Positions 11,880-24,249 of a stretch of DNA of 64,000 nt are shown here, piece by piece. Numbering within the stretch: the stretch's first letter is position 1; the number at the start of each line of letters is the position of its first letter. Below the pieces are notes generated by a model. It ran no database searches, was not told where the DNA came from, and saw only the letters and a list, made by a program, of their open reading frames with translations. Location of the stretch: positions 20,407,714 to 20,471,713 of the forward strand of contig CM049320.1 in the NCBI GenBank assembly GCA_026874595.1, written 5' to 3'. Origin of the DNA: Sipunculus nudus (Eukaryota > Annelida > Sipuncula > Golfingiida > Sipunculidae). A program made the translations under genes and the position numbers.

Positions 11880-14800
11880 ATGGCGGAACAGGAAGAGAAG
11901 TCAAAGCCGGAAGGTGGATATGGATGGGTGATAGTAACGGCTTGTACTCTTCTCAACTTCATGGTGTCTGTTGTGTTCGTGGTTCCTGGTGTCTTCTTGC
12001 TAGAGCTTGCCGAGTCCTTTCAAGTTGCAAATGCAGAGGTTGTCCTAATCGGTACATTCTCAGTTGGTGCTACTGGCGTGTTCGGTGTGTATATATACCA
12101 TTTGTTAAATATCTGTTTTAAAGCTGAAATAAAATGTAGCCATTTGTACCAAACATGTGTTTGCCTGTAATATATTACATGTCTAGTTGTAATAAAAAAC
12201 GATGGTTTTTCATTTTACATACATCAGGCATTATCATTGCATAGCGCCTATTGTCGAAACACAAAGACTTACCTGAGATATACCTGAGATCTTAAAAGGC
12301 CTTTCACCATTTGCTTTGATTAAATTTTCAGGGATATTTTCTGGCGTCCTGGAGAGGCAATTTGGGTGCAAGTATCTAACAGTGATTTGCGCGTTTATAG
12401 TCGCATCCGGAGAAGTTGTATCAGCCTTTGCACCGAATATATATACTTTGTATATCACGAGGGGCTGTACCGGAGGTTAGTCATATTCGATAACCACGTT
12501 AATATAAAAATCTTCGTAGAATAACACTTTGTAAAAAAATAATATTTTTGGAAACATAAAATAAAATAGGTGGGTATAACGATCAAAATTTCCAAATACA
12601 GCTTTCATTGTGAAGATCTATAAATGAATTTGGAGGATTATATTATTGGGAGGTATCCAATTAACCGTACTATTTTTTATTCATGGTGACGATTAATATG
12701 CCTAAGTTATATGTTTTAAGAGAAATTAAAATTGGAGGAAAAATCTCTGACATTGATGAAATGATCATTAATTCATCGTCTCTTTCATAGAAGAAATAGG
12801 AACATCAGTTTACAATAGATGTACTTTTCGAACATTGACTCCCATTTATCGCATGCCATGATATATCATCAAATATGTACTGGATTCTATCCCAGAGCAA
12901 GCACGACAAAATGAAGTGCATACTGCAGTGTAAAAAATGTTAGCGAATCATGTCTATAAGTTATTGTCCCTGTGTTCTCATTTCCCTTTTGCAAGAAAAA
13001 TTTGTCTACGATAAAAATAAATTCCATGTACTCTGTTCACTTATATGAAAATTACCTGGTTTAATTCCGTCTACAGGTATATTTGCAGCATGTGTGGGTG
13101 TGACCACAATGATCCCGATAACCCAGTATTTTGACAAGAAGAAGGGTTTTGCTCTATCCATGAGAACAGTAGGGACAGGCCTGGGTATTTTTCTCTGGCC
13201 CCCTCTCGTGCAATTCCTGATTCATAGTTACACTTGGCGGGGAGCCACGATGATTCTTGGTGGCTTGCATCTGAACAGCATAGCTCTTTCTTTGTTACTT
13301 ACTCCTCCACCCGGAAGTGCAAGGTACGCTGGGAAGACAAAATGCCACTGTACCCTAAAATATCTTTTTGACTACACTTTGCTGAAAAACCTTTCATTTC
13401 TTTTCTTAGCATTAGCGTTTGTTACAGCTTTAATCGGGCATGGGACACCAATTAACTTTCTTCCTAGCCTGGCTAAAAGTCGTGGTATTTCTCCTTCGAA
13501 GAGTGCATGGCTAGTGTCCATTATAGGACTCTGCAGTTGTATTGTACATCCATTCTGTGGAATATTGGCAGACAAAGCCGGGAAATACCAAGCACAAATA
13601 TTTGCCATTACGGTGATCATTACCGGATCCTTGGTGGTTGTGCAATCACAGTTATATCGCTTTACCGTGTTTGCAGTCGTGAGTGGTGCTATAGGTGTGT
13701 TCAACAGTAAGTGTACATTCTTAGTTACACTATAAGCTTCTTTATAAATTGAGCAATCTTTGTATTTAACATATTCTTAACGTGCGTCAGCAAATTAGTT
13801 TGCATACAACTAAATAAAGATAGAAATGATGTATTATAAACCAATAGAACTGCACCGTATCTCAGTAAATTTGAGTACATATTCAACGTTACACCGATAA
13901 CACTTTTCCTACTTATAACAAATATCACAGCTAGATGAATTAAGTTTAACCATAAAAAATCTAAAAGTAACAAATTGACCTTACCATAAACTATACGTGA
14001 CGACATAATAGCATTTTTGATCGTATGAATAATTATGAGCAGAGCAGATTTGAGCAACCAATCAGGTTACCGTTCTCACTGTAAACAGTCAACCACCTAA
14101 CAAGTGCCAAATTTACATATTTTGAGCTATGCCTCCATAAGCAACAAGATAACCGCCCGTCTCAATCATTGTTCGCATGTTTCCAGCGAGTTTTTATACA
14201 TATGAGTATACAAATTTATGGCCTTATGGTTGTAGCAGATTTTCTGCAGACTCTCTGAATTTGTATTAGACCAATAACCATAAATCAAACAAAGAAACTT
14301 CAGAGTGATTGCGATGTACCACAGGAGAACAGAGATAAAAACAAGCAGTTCAAGCAGATGACATCAAACAATGTAAAGTTATAATCGGCTTATAAACAGC
14401 TCATGGAACCAAAGACAAGATTTTTTTCTGTGTAGCAGTGTTTTTGATGCTCATCTCTGGAAGTAATCATGAGACATCTGCGGTAATGTTACTCAGCCTG
14501 AATTTGAACCACTAAATGTCATCTTGGCTAGGACGGCGTTTTTATCTGGGTGCATCTGTTAAACATTATACGTACAATCGTACCAATTGGGGCAAATCAC
14601 ACGAAAGGGGCAGTGCTTAACCAGTACAACACAATGTAATCATGGTTATAATCGTTTTTCATCAATGCTTGTTTAATATAATGTTTTACTTATTACTGAT
14701 TGTTTTCTGTAGGCAATTACCTTGTCCTTTTTCCAACACTACTGAGTGAAGTTGTGCCAGCTCGACAGATATCTACTGCTTTAGGCCTGACAGGAACAAT

Positions 14801-16457
14801 ATTAGCAGCCGTAGCTTTAGGAACCAACTCTTTGGCAGGTAAAGTATAAAAGTCAGGGCTTTTAATATTCTAAGTGTGTGGAGAGTCAGAGACTTTAAGA
14901 TATTAATTTTGAACAATATATTGGGATTTTTTAGGATCCAAAGAGTCTTACTAATTTCTAAGTGTCCAATTATATAAAACTAATTTTTTTTGTCCTTTTG
15001 TATTAAATTAAATAAATATGAAAACCCAACATAATGCTTACTTTTGCCTTATTTCAGGAATAAACTTTTTGCCAGAATTTAAATTTATAATCAGATGGTG
15101 GCATTTACCGTTCCTTTTAATTTTTTTTGAGGCGGCAACCGCCTCCATTTTAATGCCTACCTGATTATGTATATGTACATCTGCAGAATTCCAATTAGAA
15201 TTACATGATAGGGCAGTATCACACGCTTCTCATTTTTAATCCTGGTTTTAGTCAGGCTCGGTGACTAGTGCACCTGCAGGCTCTGGGTGCGTAATTGTCT
15301 CCATTGCTGGGCCATACGACCGAGTAGCCCACGAAAGGCGCACTCGTGTCTGAGTGTAACACGGCCGTGGGGCACGACCTTCCCATTTAGCCTGCAGAGC
15401 GCTCACCCTTGGGGGGGGGGGGCCGACCATGCATTCTGATACCGTTCTTAATCGATATTATATTCTGAAGATTGAATTAAGAAGAAAAGAAGCATGCCCA
15501 TTAATTTAATTATTATTTGCAGCTTCGACTTATCCGTTGGCTTATAGATTACTTGGCTTTTACATGTACTTAGAATAACCCCTTTAGCTGAGCTAAAGTA
15601 CATTGATGATAGTTTTATAACTGTGTATGCACGGTGCTTTCACACTTCACCTGCTTCAGGTAATCGCCACTGGTCCGTGTTGGGAGTGTAATTTGTCCAA
15701 AACAACTTGAGCGGTAAAAAAAACCCGCACATTTGCTTGTACAATTGGGGCAGATAGCCGTCTTTGATGCAAACAACTGACGACCTGGAAGCCGTTTTAA
15801 TTAGTGTGTACTATCAGCATCAGTGGTCGATCACTTATAATAATTTGATTATACTGAATATCATATCGGGTTTCTCAGTTGTGTTTTACGAGGGGTCATA
15901 GTTAAAGGGTATAAAAAGTTGATGGACGGTCGTTAAAAGCCCACATTTTTTTAACCATTTCTGTTTATTTCTTATTTTAATTTTATTATTTACTAAGTTA
16001 TTTTAAGGTAGAAGCTATACATTATTTCATGTGTAGACAAATTAGTTTTATAACCATTAATGTATTATTATTTTATGTTATATCAATCAATGATTGTCAC
16101 TTTATTTTCAATTTCAACTTTACGTTTCTCCATTCGTGGCATATTTGAATGCAGCGGGTTAGAATTTAAGACAGGCAAACAGTCTAGTGCATAGTCTCTT
16201 AAACATAATGTGACAAAGTTAAAAAATATATACATATATTTCTGAATGATATTACAGGATGGATGGTTGATGCCACAAAAAGTTTTGCGACACCATTTCT
16301 TGCTTATGGCTGCGTGCAGATGAGTTCCAGTTTACTTATAGGGGTTGTGGTCCTACTCCAACGGAGACAGAAGAAGAAAGGAGAAACAAAAGAAAATACA
16401 GAATTGAATGAAGAAAAGGAAATATTAAACTCAAAGAACAACTCACCAAATGTGTAG
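11880..16457 (+). CDS. MCT-B: SLC16/monocarboxylate transporter-like, 5 coding exons, 434 aa
   Basis: Tandem paralogue of MCT-A. Coding exons are 11880-12084, 12332-12475, 13077-13706, 14713-14838 and 16258-16457. Exon lengths, intron phases and protein length match MCT-A exactly, and all introns are GT-AG (the exon 2 donor is GTTAGT). The ATG at 11880 gives the SLC16 signature EGGYGW at 11-16, and YFDKKKGFA is at 134-142. TM6 and the start of the loop (GGLHLNSIA, TPPPGSAR) are nearly unchanged from MCT-A. The C-terminal tail is again Lys/Glu/Asn-rich. The main oddity is residue 274: VHPFCG here versus VRPFCG in MCT-A, a CGT to CAT difference at the position of the MCT1 substrate-binding TM8 arginine. 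The gene is intact, so altered function is more likely than decay. The substrate is unknown. A possible AATAAA poly(A) signal is at 16930. Confidence 0.93.
15165..15430. repeat. Dispersed repeat in MCT-B intron 4
   Basis: Second copy of the family at 2865-3115. It contains GGGTGCGTAATTGTCTCC and GCACGACCTTCCCATTTAGC and ends next to a run of about 12 G at 15411-15422. It is much more GC-rich than its surroundings. The small minus-strand open frame across it (15248-15430) is not supported as a gene. Confidence 0.6.
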
Positions 16458-18493
16458 GATTTTTTTCGATCCGTTGGTGACTGCAGCCGTGAAATAACAT
16501 GTTATTGTCGTTTACGGTCGAAGTCGCCTTGGTGTGTGGATTCAGATGTTCTTGTGTACTTACTCATCTTGTTCTACCTCATACGTTTTAGCAGTTGCCT
16601 TTCATGCGGTAAATACTAATATGACAGGTTGTTGATATGTAATGGATAGTTAGCCGTTACAACAATGTCCAGTGCTCTTACACCAAGTTATTTCTAGAAA
16701 ACATGTACAGGGGCCTACATTTTTAAAAAAGATAGTTGTTTCCACGAGGTCTGATAATCACGTACCTTTTACAAATCTAAATATAGTTACATTTTTATTT
16801 GGTCTAATTTACGTCTAATGATGACATATTCTCGTACACGTGACAAGAACAAAGAATATAATTATTTATTATTACAGAAGTTCCATCATGTTACTCTTCT
16901 GAAACACAAACATGATGGAAGAGAAATAGAATAAAAATTCATCATTCACAGCTATACTATGTAACATCGGTTTCCCACGAAACAGAAAACACCACAGAGG
17001 CTAATGCTGAACATCAGGAATAATTATTATCATGTCATGAACGTCCCAGACACAATTTACAAATTTGTAATTTGTAGTTACATTATTTTCATAAGTCCTT
17101 GAGTCTTGTGAATATCCTCTTAACGCAAAACGTTTCCCCTGAAATCACATAATATAAGTAAGGGCCCATTTATGGTGGATCTAATAATTCGAGTATCCTT
17201 ACGTAAAGTACCTCTGCCTTATACCTTTACGATTTGACATCCGCAGGGCAGCTGTTGGTTTATGGTTGGAAATACCTGAAGGACACGTGGATATGACTCA
17301 GACTCCAACGATTATTCATATTATCCGTTTTCTTAGTAAATTAAATCGCTGAATTCATGCAGACACGGCCCGTTAGCAACCCTAATTCAGTTTTGCATAT
17401 AATACTGTGAAGCAGAAAAAAAAACAACGGGTCATTTACCGCTGTTCTCTGTAACCTAAGATTAATTTAATTAATTTTATTCACGCAGTGGTTGTTTATG
17501 GTTTGGCCATTTATCAATTAATTAATTAGAATACCAGTATTTCAGTTATACTAGTAGTACTTATCAGCTTGCCTACTTCTGAAATGACTTCTGGTTTTAG
17601 TTCAGTCAATCACCTCAGGAATATTGCTCCAAAGTGCTATATAATTATTTTTTAAAATTATATTTAGAAGGAAATTCCGATAAAATGATTTTACTAATTT
17701 CATTCAGTTTTTTTGTATCCATTCTTGTCCCAGTATGAATAAAACCAAATGAAATTTGACCAAAGACCAAATTATCTTACAAAAGACATTGGCTGTACTA
17801 TATATGAAATTCGACATTGAGGAAAAAATAAACATATGAGCATTTATGCATTAGAGACATATTGCTTATCAGGAAATCGCCTCTTGCGCCCCGTATTAGG
17901 TCATCACCTAAAATCAAACACCAAGTCTTCTTTTATTACTTTATTTTATTGATTTAATATCTGATTCAATTGACGCAGCCACTTTTAAAAATAATTATAT
18001 TGCAAAAGAAAGAGTAAAAATATTCTTTTGTTGCTTGTTATTTGCTTATCATTAATCTGCATCATACATGTGTCAACGAATTTTAAACATTTGAAATGCA
18101 ACCTGTCTCCCACAGTTTATACTATTCAAGATTTCATGCGGAAAAGTTTGTATCCTGATACTTGACACACAACCTTGCATTATATCTCCCCTTATAAAAA
18201 AAGGCTACATTATGCCTATTCGTCGTGTAAAAGCTTGATAGCAGAAATCCATGTTTCATTCCGAATATTCTGTTTGGATGGAGGACACTTTCTAACTATT
18301 CTAGGTTAGTTCTAAATTAATTATCAACCTTGAATGGTTTATCTGACAATACATAAAGCTGTAAATGCATTGCATTATAACAAAGGGTGCTCTTGAAAGT
18401 TGAATCACTATGCCCTGAAAAACTACAAAACAAAAGTCGAAATATTTTGCAGACGCCATCGGTGTACAATACCTAAATAACAACCAATGAAGC
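16458..18493. other. Intergenic, 3' flank of MCT-B
   Basis: No gene is recognised. A 12-bp inverted repeat (TTCCATCATGTT at 16881-16892 and its complement at 16909-16920) has a 16-nt spacer. I looked here for exon 4 of the SP309 relic that follows and found nothing similar. Confidence 0.4.
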
Positions 18494-18733
18494 ATCTTTT
18501 GATCCAAATCAAAATGACATTGGTTCTTTGAGATGCCTGGTTGCATGTCACAGTATACCCGACGGGGAGGCTAGAGTCATAGACACACTGTTCGTGGGCA
18601 AATGTGATATGGAACCCACAACATTCTACTAAAGTTTTTTTTAATAATGCCGCCACCATTAGCGTCCCATGCTGTGAACGCCAACCACTTAACCCATGCT
18701 GGCTATGTATCTATCATATTCGATCGTACAAAC
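18494..18733 (-). pseudogene. SP309 relic: exon 3 only
   Basis: Minus-strand remnant of SP309 exon 3, 240 nt against 241 in intact members. The acceptor AG is retained just above 18733. Recognisable pieces are DRY, VVGVHSM, a Cys-Cys-Gly, VYDSSLPVGYTVT, and a final Arg-Thr-Asn-x-Ile-Leu stretch. Damage: the codon after the first glycine of the VGQV region is a stop (GGT TAA), a frameshift falls in the glycine-rich stretch, and the donor is lost (GATGCT in place of GGTT). No exon 1, 2 or 4 is visible nearby. It lies about 2.0 kb downstream of MCT-B, the same relation SP309-A has to MCT-A. Confidence 0.8.
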
Positions 18734-19273
18734 CTTGAGCAACATATAAAAATAGGAAGGTTATGGTTGTGCATAAATTTTCCAAGCTTATATAACTTCC
18801 AATGCATATGTAAACAGAAAAAAAACAGTCTCAGGTTGATACATAATCATTTGCCCTTGAAATTAGAGATACCCATATAACTTGCTGCAAACTTATACAC
18901 GCTTTGCAAGTGGCACATATTTTTGTGATATTTCAATGGATTAAAGGAATCGGAGCTGTTTTCTGTATTTTATATTCAGAATAACTTTTACTTCATGTAA
19001 ACATTAATTATTAAACGAATTTTCTCTAATAACACCCACCATCTTAAATACGAATACAACATTAAAGAATATTGAGAAATAGTTTTTTGACCTTTGGGCA
19101 ATTGCTTGTAATCATAATAATTTGCATGAAGATATGCCGATAAGAGCCAAAGGAAAAAATTACTTCACGCCATATTTTTTAAACCCCTCTTGCAAATAAT
19201 ATTTGTCTCTTCGAAGATTTATGTGTTCTTTTTGGTACCAACTCAAAGTCAGCTGATTTTAAACGGGGAGATG

Positions 19274-19329
<56 letters not shown>

Positions 19330-20380
19330 TATATATATATTGAAGATGACTATGATTAGGTAGAATCTCAGTATTTGATGTTGAAAGTGAAATTTTGTAT
19401 AATTTTTTAATTAGAAGAATGAGTCGAGGTCTCAAATTTATTTCCATACTGTAATTCTTGGTGGGTTGCTTCAGATTAACTTCATGCATGCACTTGGAGT
19501 ATTTCACATAAACTTCCCGCATTATGCAACTATATAACATTTGATTATATAATTATAAAAAAAATCTCGTCTACCTGTGCCGTAACAATACAGGAAATAC
19601 CCTATTGGTATTAATCCTCTCTAAATATTTAATCAATTTAATGGACCCGTGGTTGTAACAGTGAGGTTAGAGTTGAACATTTTTGACAAGCTGTAGTGTG
19701 CGAAATCATGGGAGAAATTGGTGACCTTTTATCAACAACATTTTGGGAGTGGTCGCGTTAGACATTCATGAAAAATTGCAATACTTCCCCTCCCCCAAAT
19801 TTAATAAACTACCCTCCATTATCGACGACATGTAATACTGCTCCCCCATTGTCAACATTTAAATAAGCTTCAGATTCAATACCGGTTTAATCACCTTTGC
19901 AAATTTTACAATGGATTCTTGACTTTGATACAAATTTGCCTGAATCGATTCATTCACATTACTTTCTTATCATGGTTATTGAACATGATCACTTGAACAA
20001 GAAGTAACTCTCGGTACCACACTGTCATGAAATGACACCCGAGTTTCCCAAAGGAGCACTTTTTATATTGTTACCGAAGAGAAAAAACGAGAACCATCAA
20101 TTACTTTTAGTAACAGAATTGTTGGGAAATGAGCGTGCAACTGTAAAACTCCGTTAATGCTTTGGCTTTTAAAAACGTGAATTTCATGTTATATATCTTT
20201 TAAATTGTACATTTTTTAAAAATTACAATATGGAAGCATTTTACTATTTTCTCAACCATAAATAATACACAAATGGGTATCCGTGATTGTTCAGAAAATT
20301 TACGGATGCATGTTCTTTCGGGAAAGTCATAGACTAAATTAGCTGACAAAAAAAAAAAACTAGACAAACATAGGTCGGGC
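18734..20380. other. Intergenic with (TA)n tract, no gene seen
   Basis: A long (TA)n microsatellite is at about 19276-19340. No other structure or coding region is apparent. Confidence 0.5.
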
Positions 20381-20579
20381 ACTTGCCGGAAGTTGAAGTG
20401 ACAGGCAGAATTGAGTGACTCTCAGAATGCTGACCTTTGAACAACATGTATCACACAGAAGAACATGTTAGCAGACATAGCTTACAGCAACCAACAAACG
20501 GGCAGACATACTGACACACTGACACATCTGAGATAAAAGATGACAAGTTTATCATATAGGAAGGTATTCAGAAACAAAA

Positions 20580-21425
20580 TGAGTTATAGTTTATGCAGAT
20601 AATGTTCAAAGTTTTGGAAATATGGCCAAAAAATGGTATGTTGTAGTGGTTCAGAAACAGCACCCCTAGTGGCCATATCCGGAAAATGAAAAATAATTAT
20701 CGAGATATTAGCGTATGACATAAGATGTACAATTATCAAAAGGATTCTTGCAAAACTGTGGTCTGTACAATGCTGTATGTAGGACGCAAGTTCAAGTAAG
20801 TAGGCAAAATTGAGGACACCTGACAAACAGACAGCCATACTGACAAAGTGACACAAAACTGAGACCAGATGACTTAACCAGGTTATGAAGAAGACCCATA
20901 GGAAGTTATAGCTATGCAATTAAGGGTTATAGTTTAGAGATATGGCTAATACTGGTATCTTGTAGTGGTTCAAGTGCAGCCCCCCATAGTAGCCATATCC
21001 GCAAATTTAAAATCTGTTTCGAAATATTAGTGTATGACATAAGTTATATAAGTTTCAAAAGAACTCCTCTAAACCATGGCCTGTAGAATGCTATATATGA
21101 GATGCAAGAGCCAGAAAGTAGGTGAATTTGAGGACACCTGACAAACAGGCAGACATACTGACAAAGTTTCACAAGACGCAGACCAGATGACTTACTCAAG
21201 TTAAGGAGAAGACCAAGAGGATGAATATAGGTATAGTTTTTGTAATTGCGGTTTGCAGTTTTGGAGATATGGCCAAAAAATAAATGTTGGGGAGGTTCGA
21301 GTGCAGACCCCCCTACAAACATACCCGGAAAATGAAAGATCTGTTTTGAGATATTAGTGTAAGACATAAGATAAATAAGTTTCAAATTGAGTCCTGCAAA
21401 CCTGTGGACTCTAAGCTATCACGAA
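20580..21425. repeat. Degenerate tandem repeat, period about 320 bp
   Basis: About two and a half units. Anchors recur: TGTAGTGGTTC at about 20642 and 20961 and a GGAGGTTCGAGTGCAG variant at about 21290. Each is followed by a CCATATCCGGAAAATGAAA-like run, a GACATAAG run, and AGGACACCTGACAAACAG. A partial unit may begin near 20390. The two minus-strand open frames here (20584-20919, 21044-21385) are related to each other only because they lie in successive repeat units. Confidence 0.8.
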
Positions 21426-22549
21426 GCAAAATCTCGAAATATCTCGTTTGACGAGATATTGTACAGATATTGCAAGACTTGTAATATAATCAATTGATAC
21501 TAATTATATTCATCCTGGTGCAAAAAACTAGACCTCTGTAGCTTTAAAACTGACAAAGTTAGAAAAATAAGACCCCTTATTTTCGATTATCATGACTTTT
21601 CCCCAAAAATACGTTACCATGGTTACAGAAGATTTCAAACATATACAATCAGAAAAAAAGGCCATGGAATGACGAAAAAATGAGCTATGAATGTAGTGGA
21701 TACGATCATTTGTCACAAAGTTATGAGAAAAATAAACTGTCGACTTTTTTATGACCTTGACCTTTGCTCGATATTTACAAATATCAATAGGCTTCGGGGA
21801 TTTTTGGTTTTCTTTCATCTATGTAAGTTTGATAGTGATCGACGAAAACTATGCATTTTAGACTGGAGACAGACAAACAAACATTGCTACAAACAAACAA
21901 ACATACGGAACTGACCAACATGCTTGCCGAAATCGAAGATTTTCCGGCAAGCAATAATTAGTTTTATCATTGGTATTCAACCTGTTCAAAAAGTAAGTTA
22001 ATTAAACAAAACAGACGTACGAAACTAATAACCATTAATCTTTCGACGTGCTCGGCCCAAATATCTTATCAATAAATATCTGAGAAACAATCTATACGTT
22101 TAATACTCCCTTGATTTCTGCATGGTTTGAAAGGTACAATGAAATTTTAATTACATTGGTATCCAATTAACTATTATATACAAATAAAGCGTCGGCTTAA
22201 AATAGTTTTCACAATATTAAGAAGAATATCAATAAATCAGTTCACAAAACACAATAATTTTGAATTATTCATTATCTGCTTTCCATTGAAATATTGGGAA
22301 TATAAGATATGAAAGACTGAAAAGATAATGAATGGCATTTCCTGTGCTTTTATAATGAAGCCAAGGCAATATTCCGTGGGCTGGAAGGACCTACCTTGAC
22401 TCCCCCCCCCAAACAATTAGCCAAACCTATTTTTTTTCTTATTGCTATGTGCCTATACTTCATTTTTAAGGATGTTAACATTGAATAAACCAGAACTCAT
22501 TAGTGTTTCCGGGCTGTTTTTCAGACCACAACATCTGAAGTTTTCATTA
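21426..22549. other. Intergenic, low-complexity and repeat-like
   Basis: It contains a 10-bp inverted repeat (AATATCTCGT-TTG-ACGAGATATT) near 21437 and an ACAAACAAACA-rich stretch near 21870-21905 that resembles the tail of an interspersed element. No gene is recognised. Confidence 0.4.
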
Positions 22550-24055
22550 CCTATTTAAGGGGTAGGGTAATTAAAATTTAAAAAAATCTATTTAACCAAG
22601 AATAACAAAGTACCCAGCAAATTTTGCATTACCAAGCCCGGTTAGATGATATAAAATATGTAAAAAAGTCAATATTGAGGTCAACAGGGGTCAAGAGCTC
22701 ATGAGATTTCACCATGCCCAAAATCTAGAAACTGACGACTCATTATTCCTCTGATCAAATGTTCAATTTATGGCTTGATGGTGGTTTATATCACACATAT
22801 GGAATGGTTTGGATCACACATGTTCAAGGATTACTCAAAATGAAAGCACCAGAACAAAATACATTGGTGCAATATTAAGGATTTTGTGAGTAGCGCCATA
22901 TAAGTTGTAGGGAAAATTGAAATGACCATAAGTCCGTCATTGTATAACCTAGACAAAAAACCCAATTTATTGTTGCATTGGCCATGCCGGTTAAGATTTT
23001 ATTTAGAAATATGCAAATAAGGTCAATATAGAGGTAAGGAGGGGTCAAAAGGTTATGAAATTTAGTCTTGGCCAAACTGTAGAAACTATTGCGACCAAAA
23101 TATTCTGTATTGCGGAAATAGATCATGCGATCATATTATAACCTGGAATAGGTTTGAACTATACATTCAGACAGCTCTGATTGACATATTTCCAAGGATA
23201 ACTCAAAATAAAAGCACATAAACAAATGATATAGATATTATAAATTTGTTAAAAAAAAGCCATGTTAGGGGGCAGGGCAAACAAAAATGACCATAACTCT
23301 ATAGCTTTTATTCTAGAGCAATGAATATCAATCCAGTTGTTGCATGTCAATTTATATGATATATAAAATATGCATAAATCATAGGAAAGTATTGAGGTCA
23401 GCAAGGGGCAAAAGTTCATGAGATTTCGTCCCGGCCTAATTCTAATAACTGGAGACTACTGATTGCTCATCTTAGTATAAAGATAGATTAAGTGGCCAAA
23501 TTATGGCCCTAAATTGGTTTGTAACATACATTCAGAGTACTAGATATTATGCTAAATCTATTCTTATGATACAAATATGTAAGTTAAGTATGTATTGTGG
23601 TCAGCATGTGTCAAAGGTAATAGAATATTCACCTTGAGAAAATCTAATAAGAGTTGTTCATCAATACTTTGTATGCTCGAAATAGGCCAAATGGATATAT
23701 ATATATATAGTAGGTACTTGCATAAAATAACGTTGTTATCGTAGTAGTCAGGTGTAGTTCTATCAGCAGGCCTTTGGCTGGTGTTTTACAGTTCTTTATA
23801 TTTATGTGTAGGGGAAATCAAATTGACCATAACTCCGTCCTTGTTTAACTTAGAACAATAGAATATCCATCATATTGTTGCATTGGCCGTGCAGGTTAAG
23901 ATTATATAAAGAATATGCAAATAAGGCCTACATTGAGGTCGGCAGGGTCAAAAGGTCATGACTTTTAACCTCGGTTTTCAAAGTATAGAAAACGAGCGAC
24001 TCATATAATTAATCTGTGTGTTGGAAATAGATAAAATGATCAAATTATGTTAACG
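22550..24055. repeat. Degenerate tandem repeat, period about 350-360 bp
   Basis: At least four units. The motif (A)TTGACCATAACTCCGTC, or variants, occurs near 22570, 22918, 23285 and 23828. It is followed by TTGTTGCATTGGCC, a GGTTAAGATT run, and AATATTGAGGTCAACAGGGGTCAA or variants. The last interval is longer and contains a diverged unit and a short TA tract near 23695-23710. It is unrelated in sequence to the array at 20.6-21.4 kb. Non-coding. Confidence 0.8.
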
Positions 24056-24210
24056 GCGATTATTTCATTACTTTTAGCATTAACAAGCACCTTCAACAAT
24101 ATTTGCTGTCAAAGTCAGGCGTTGAACTGTAGCTGGTCCTTTAAGGTGATGCCTTTACCTCCATTGAAGCGGCCATAATCACATCCATTTTGTCTTTGTT
24201 TAAGTAAGGT

Positions 24211-24249
<39 letters not shown>

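Noticed and set aside
20584-21385. Two minus-strand open frames with similar partial translations (SYxNISxxIFHFPxM)
   Set aside because: The similarity comes from successive units of the 320-bp tandem repeat; the frames start and stop at different unit positions and have no domain.
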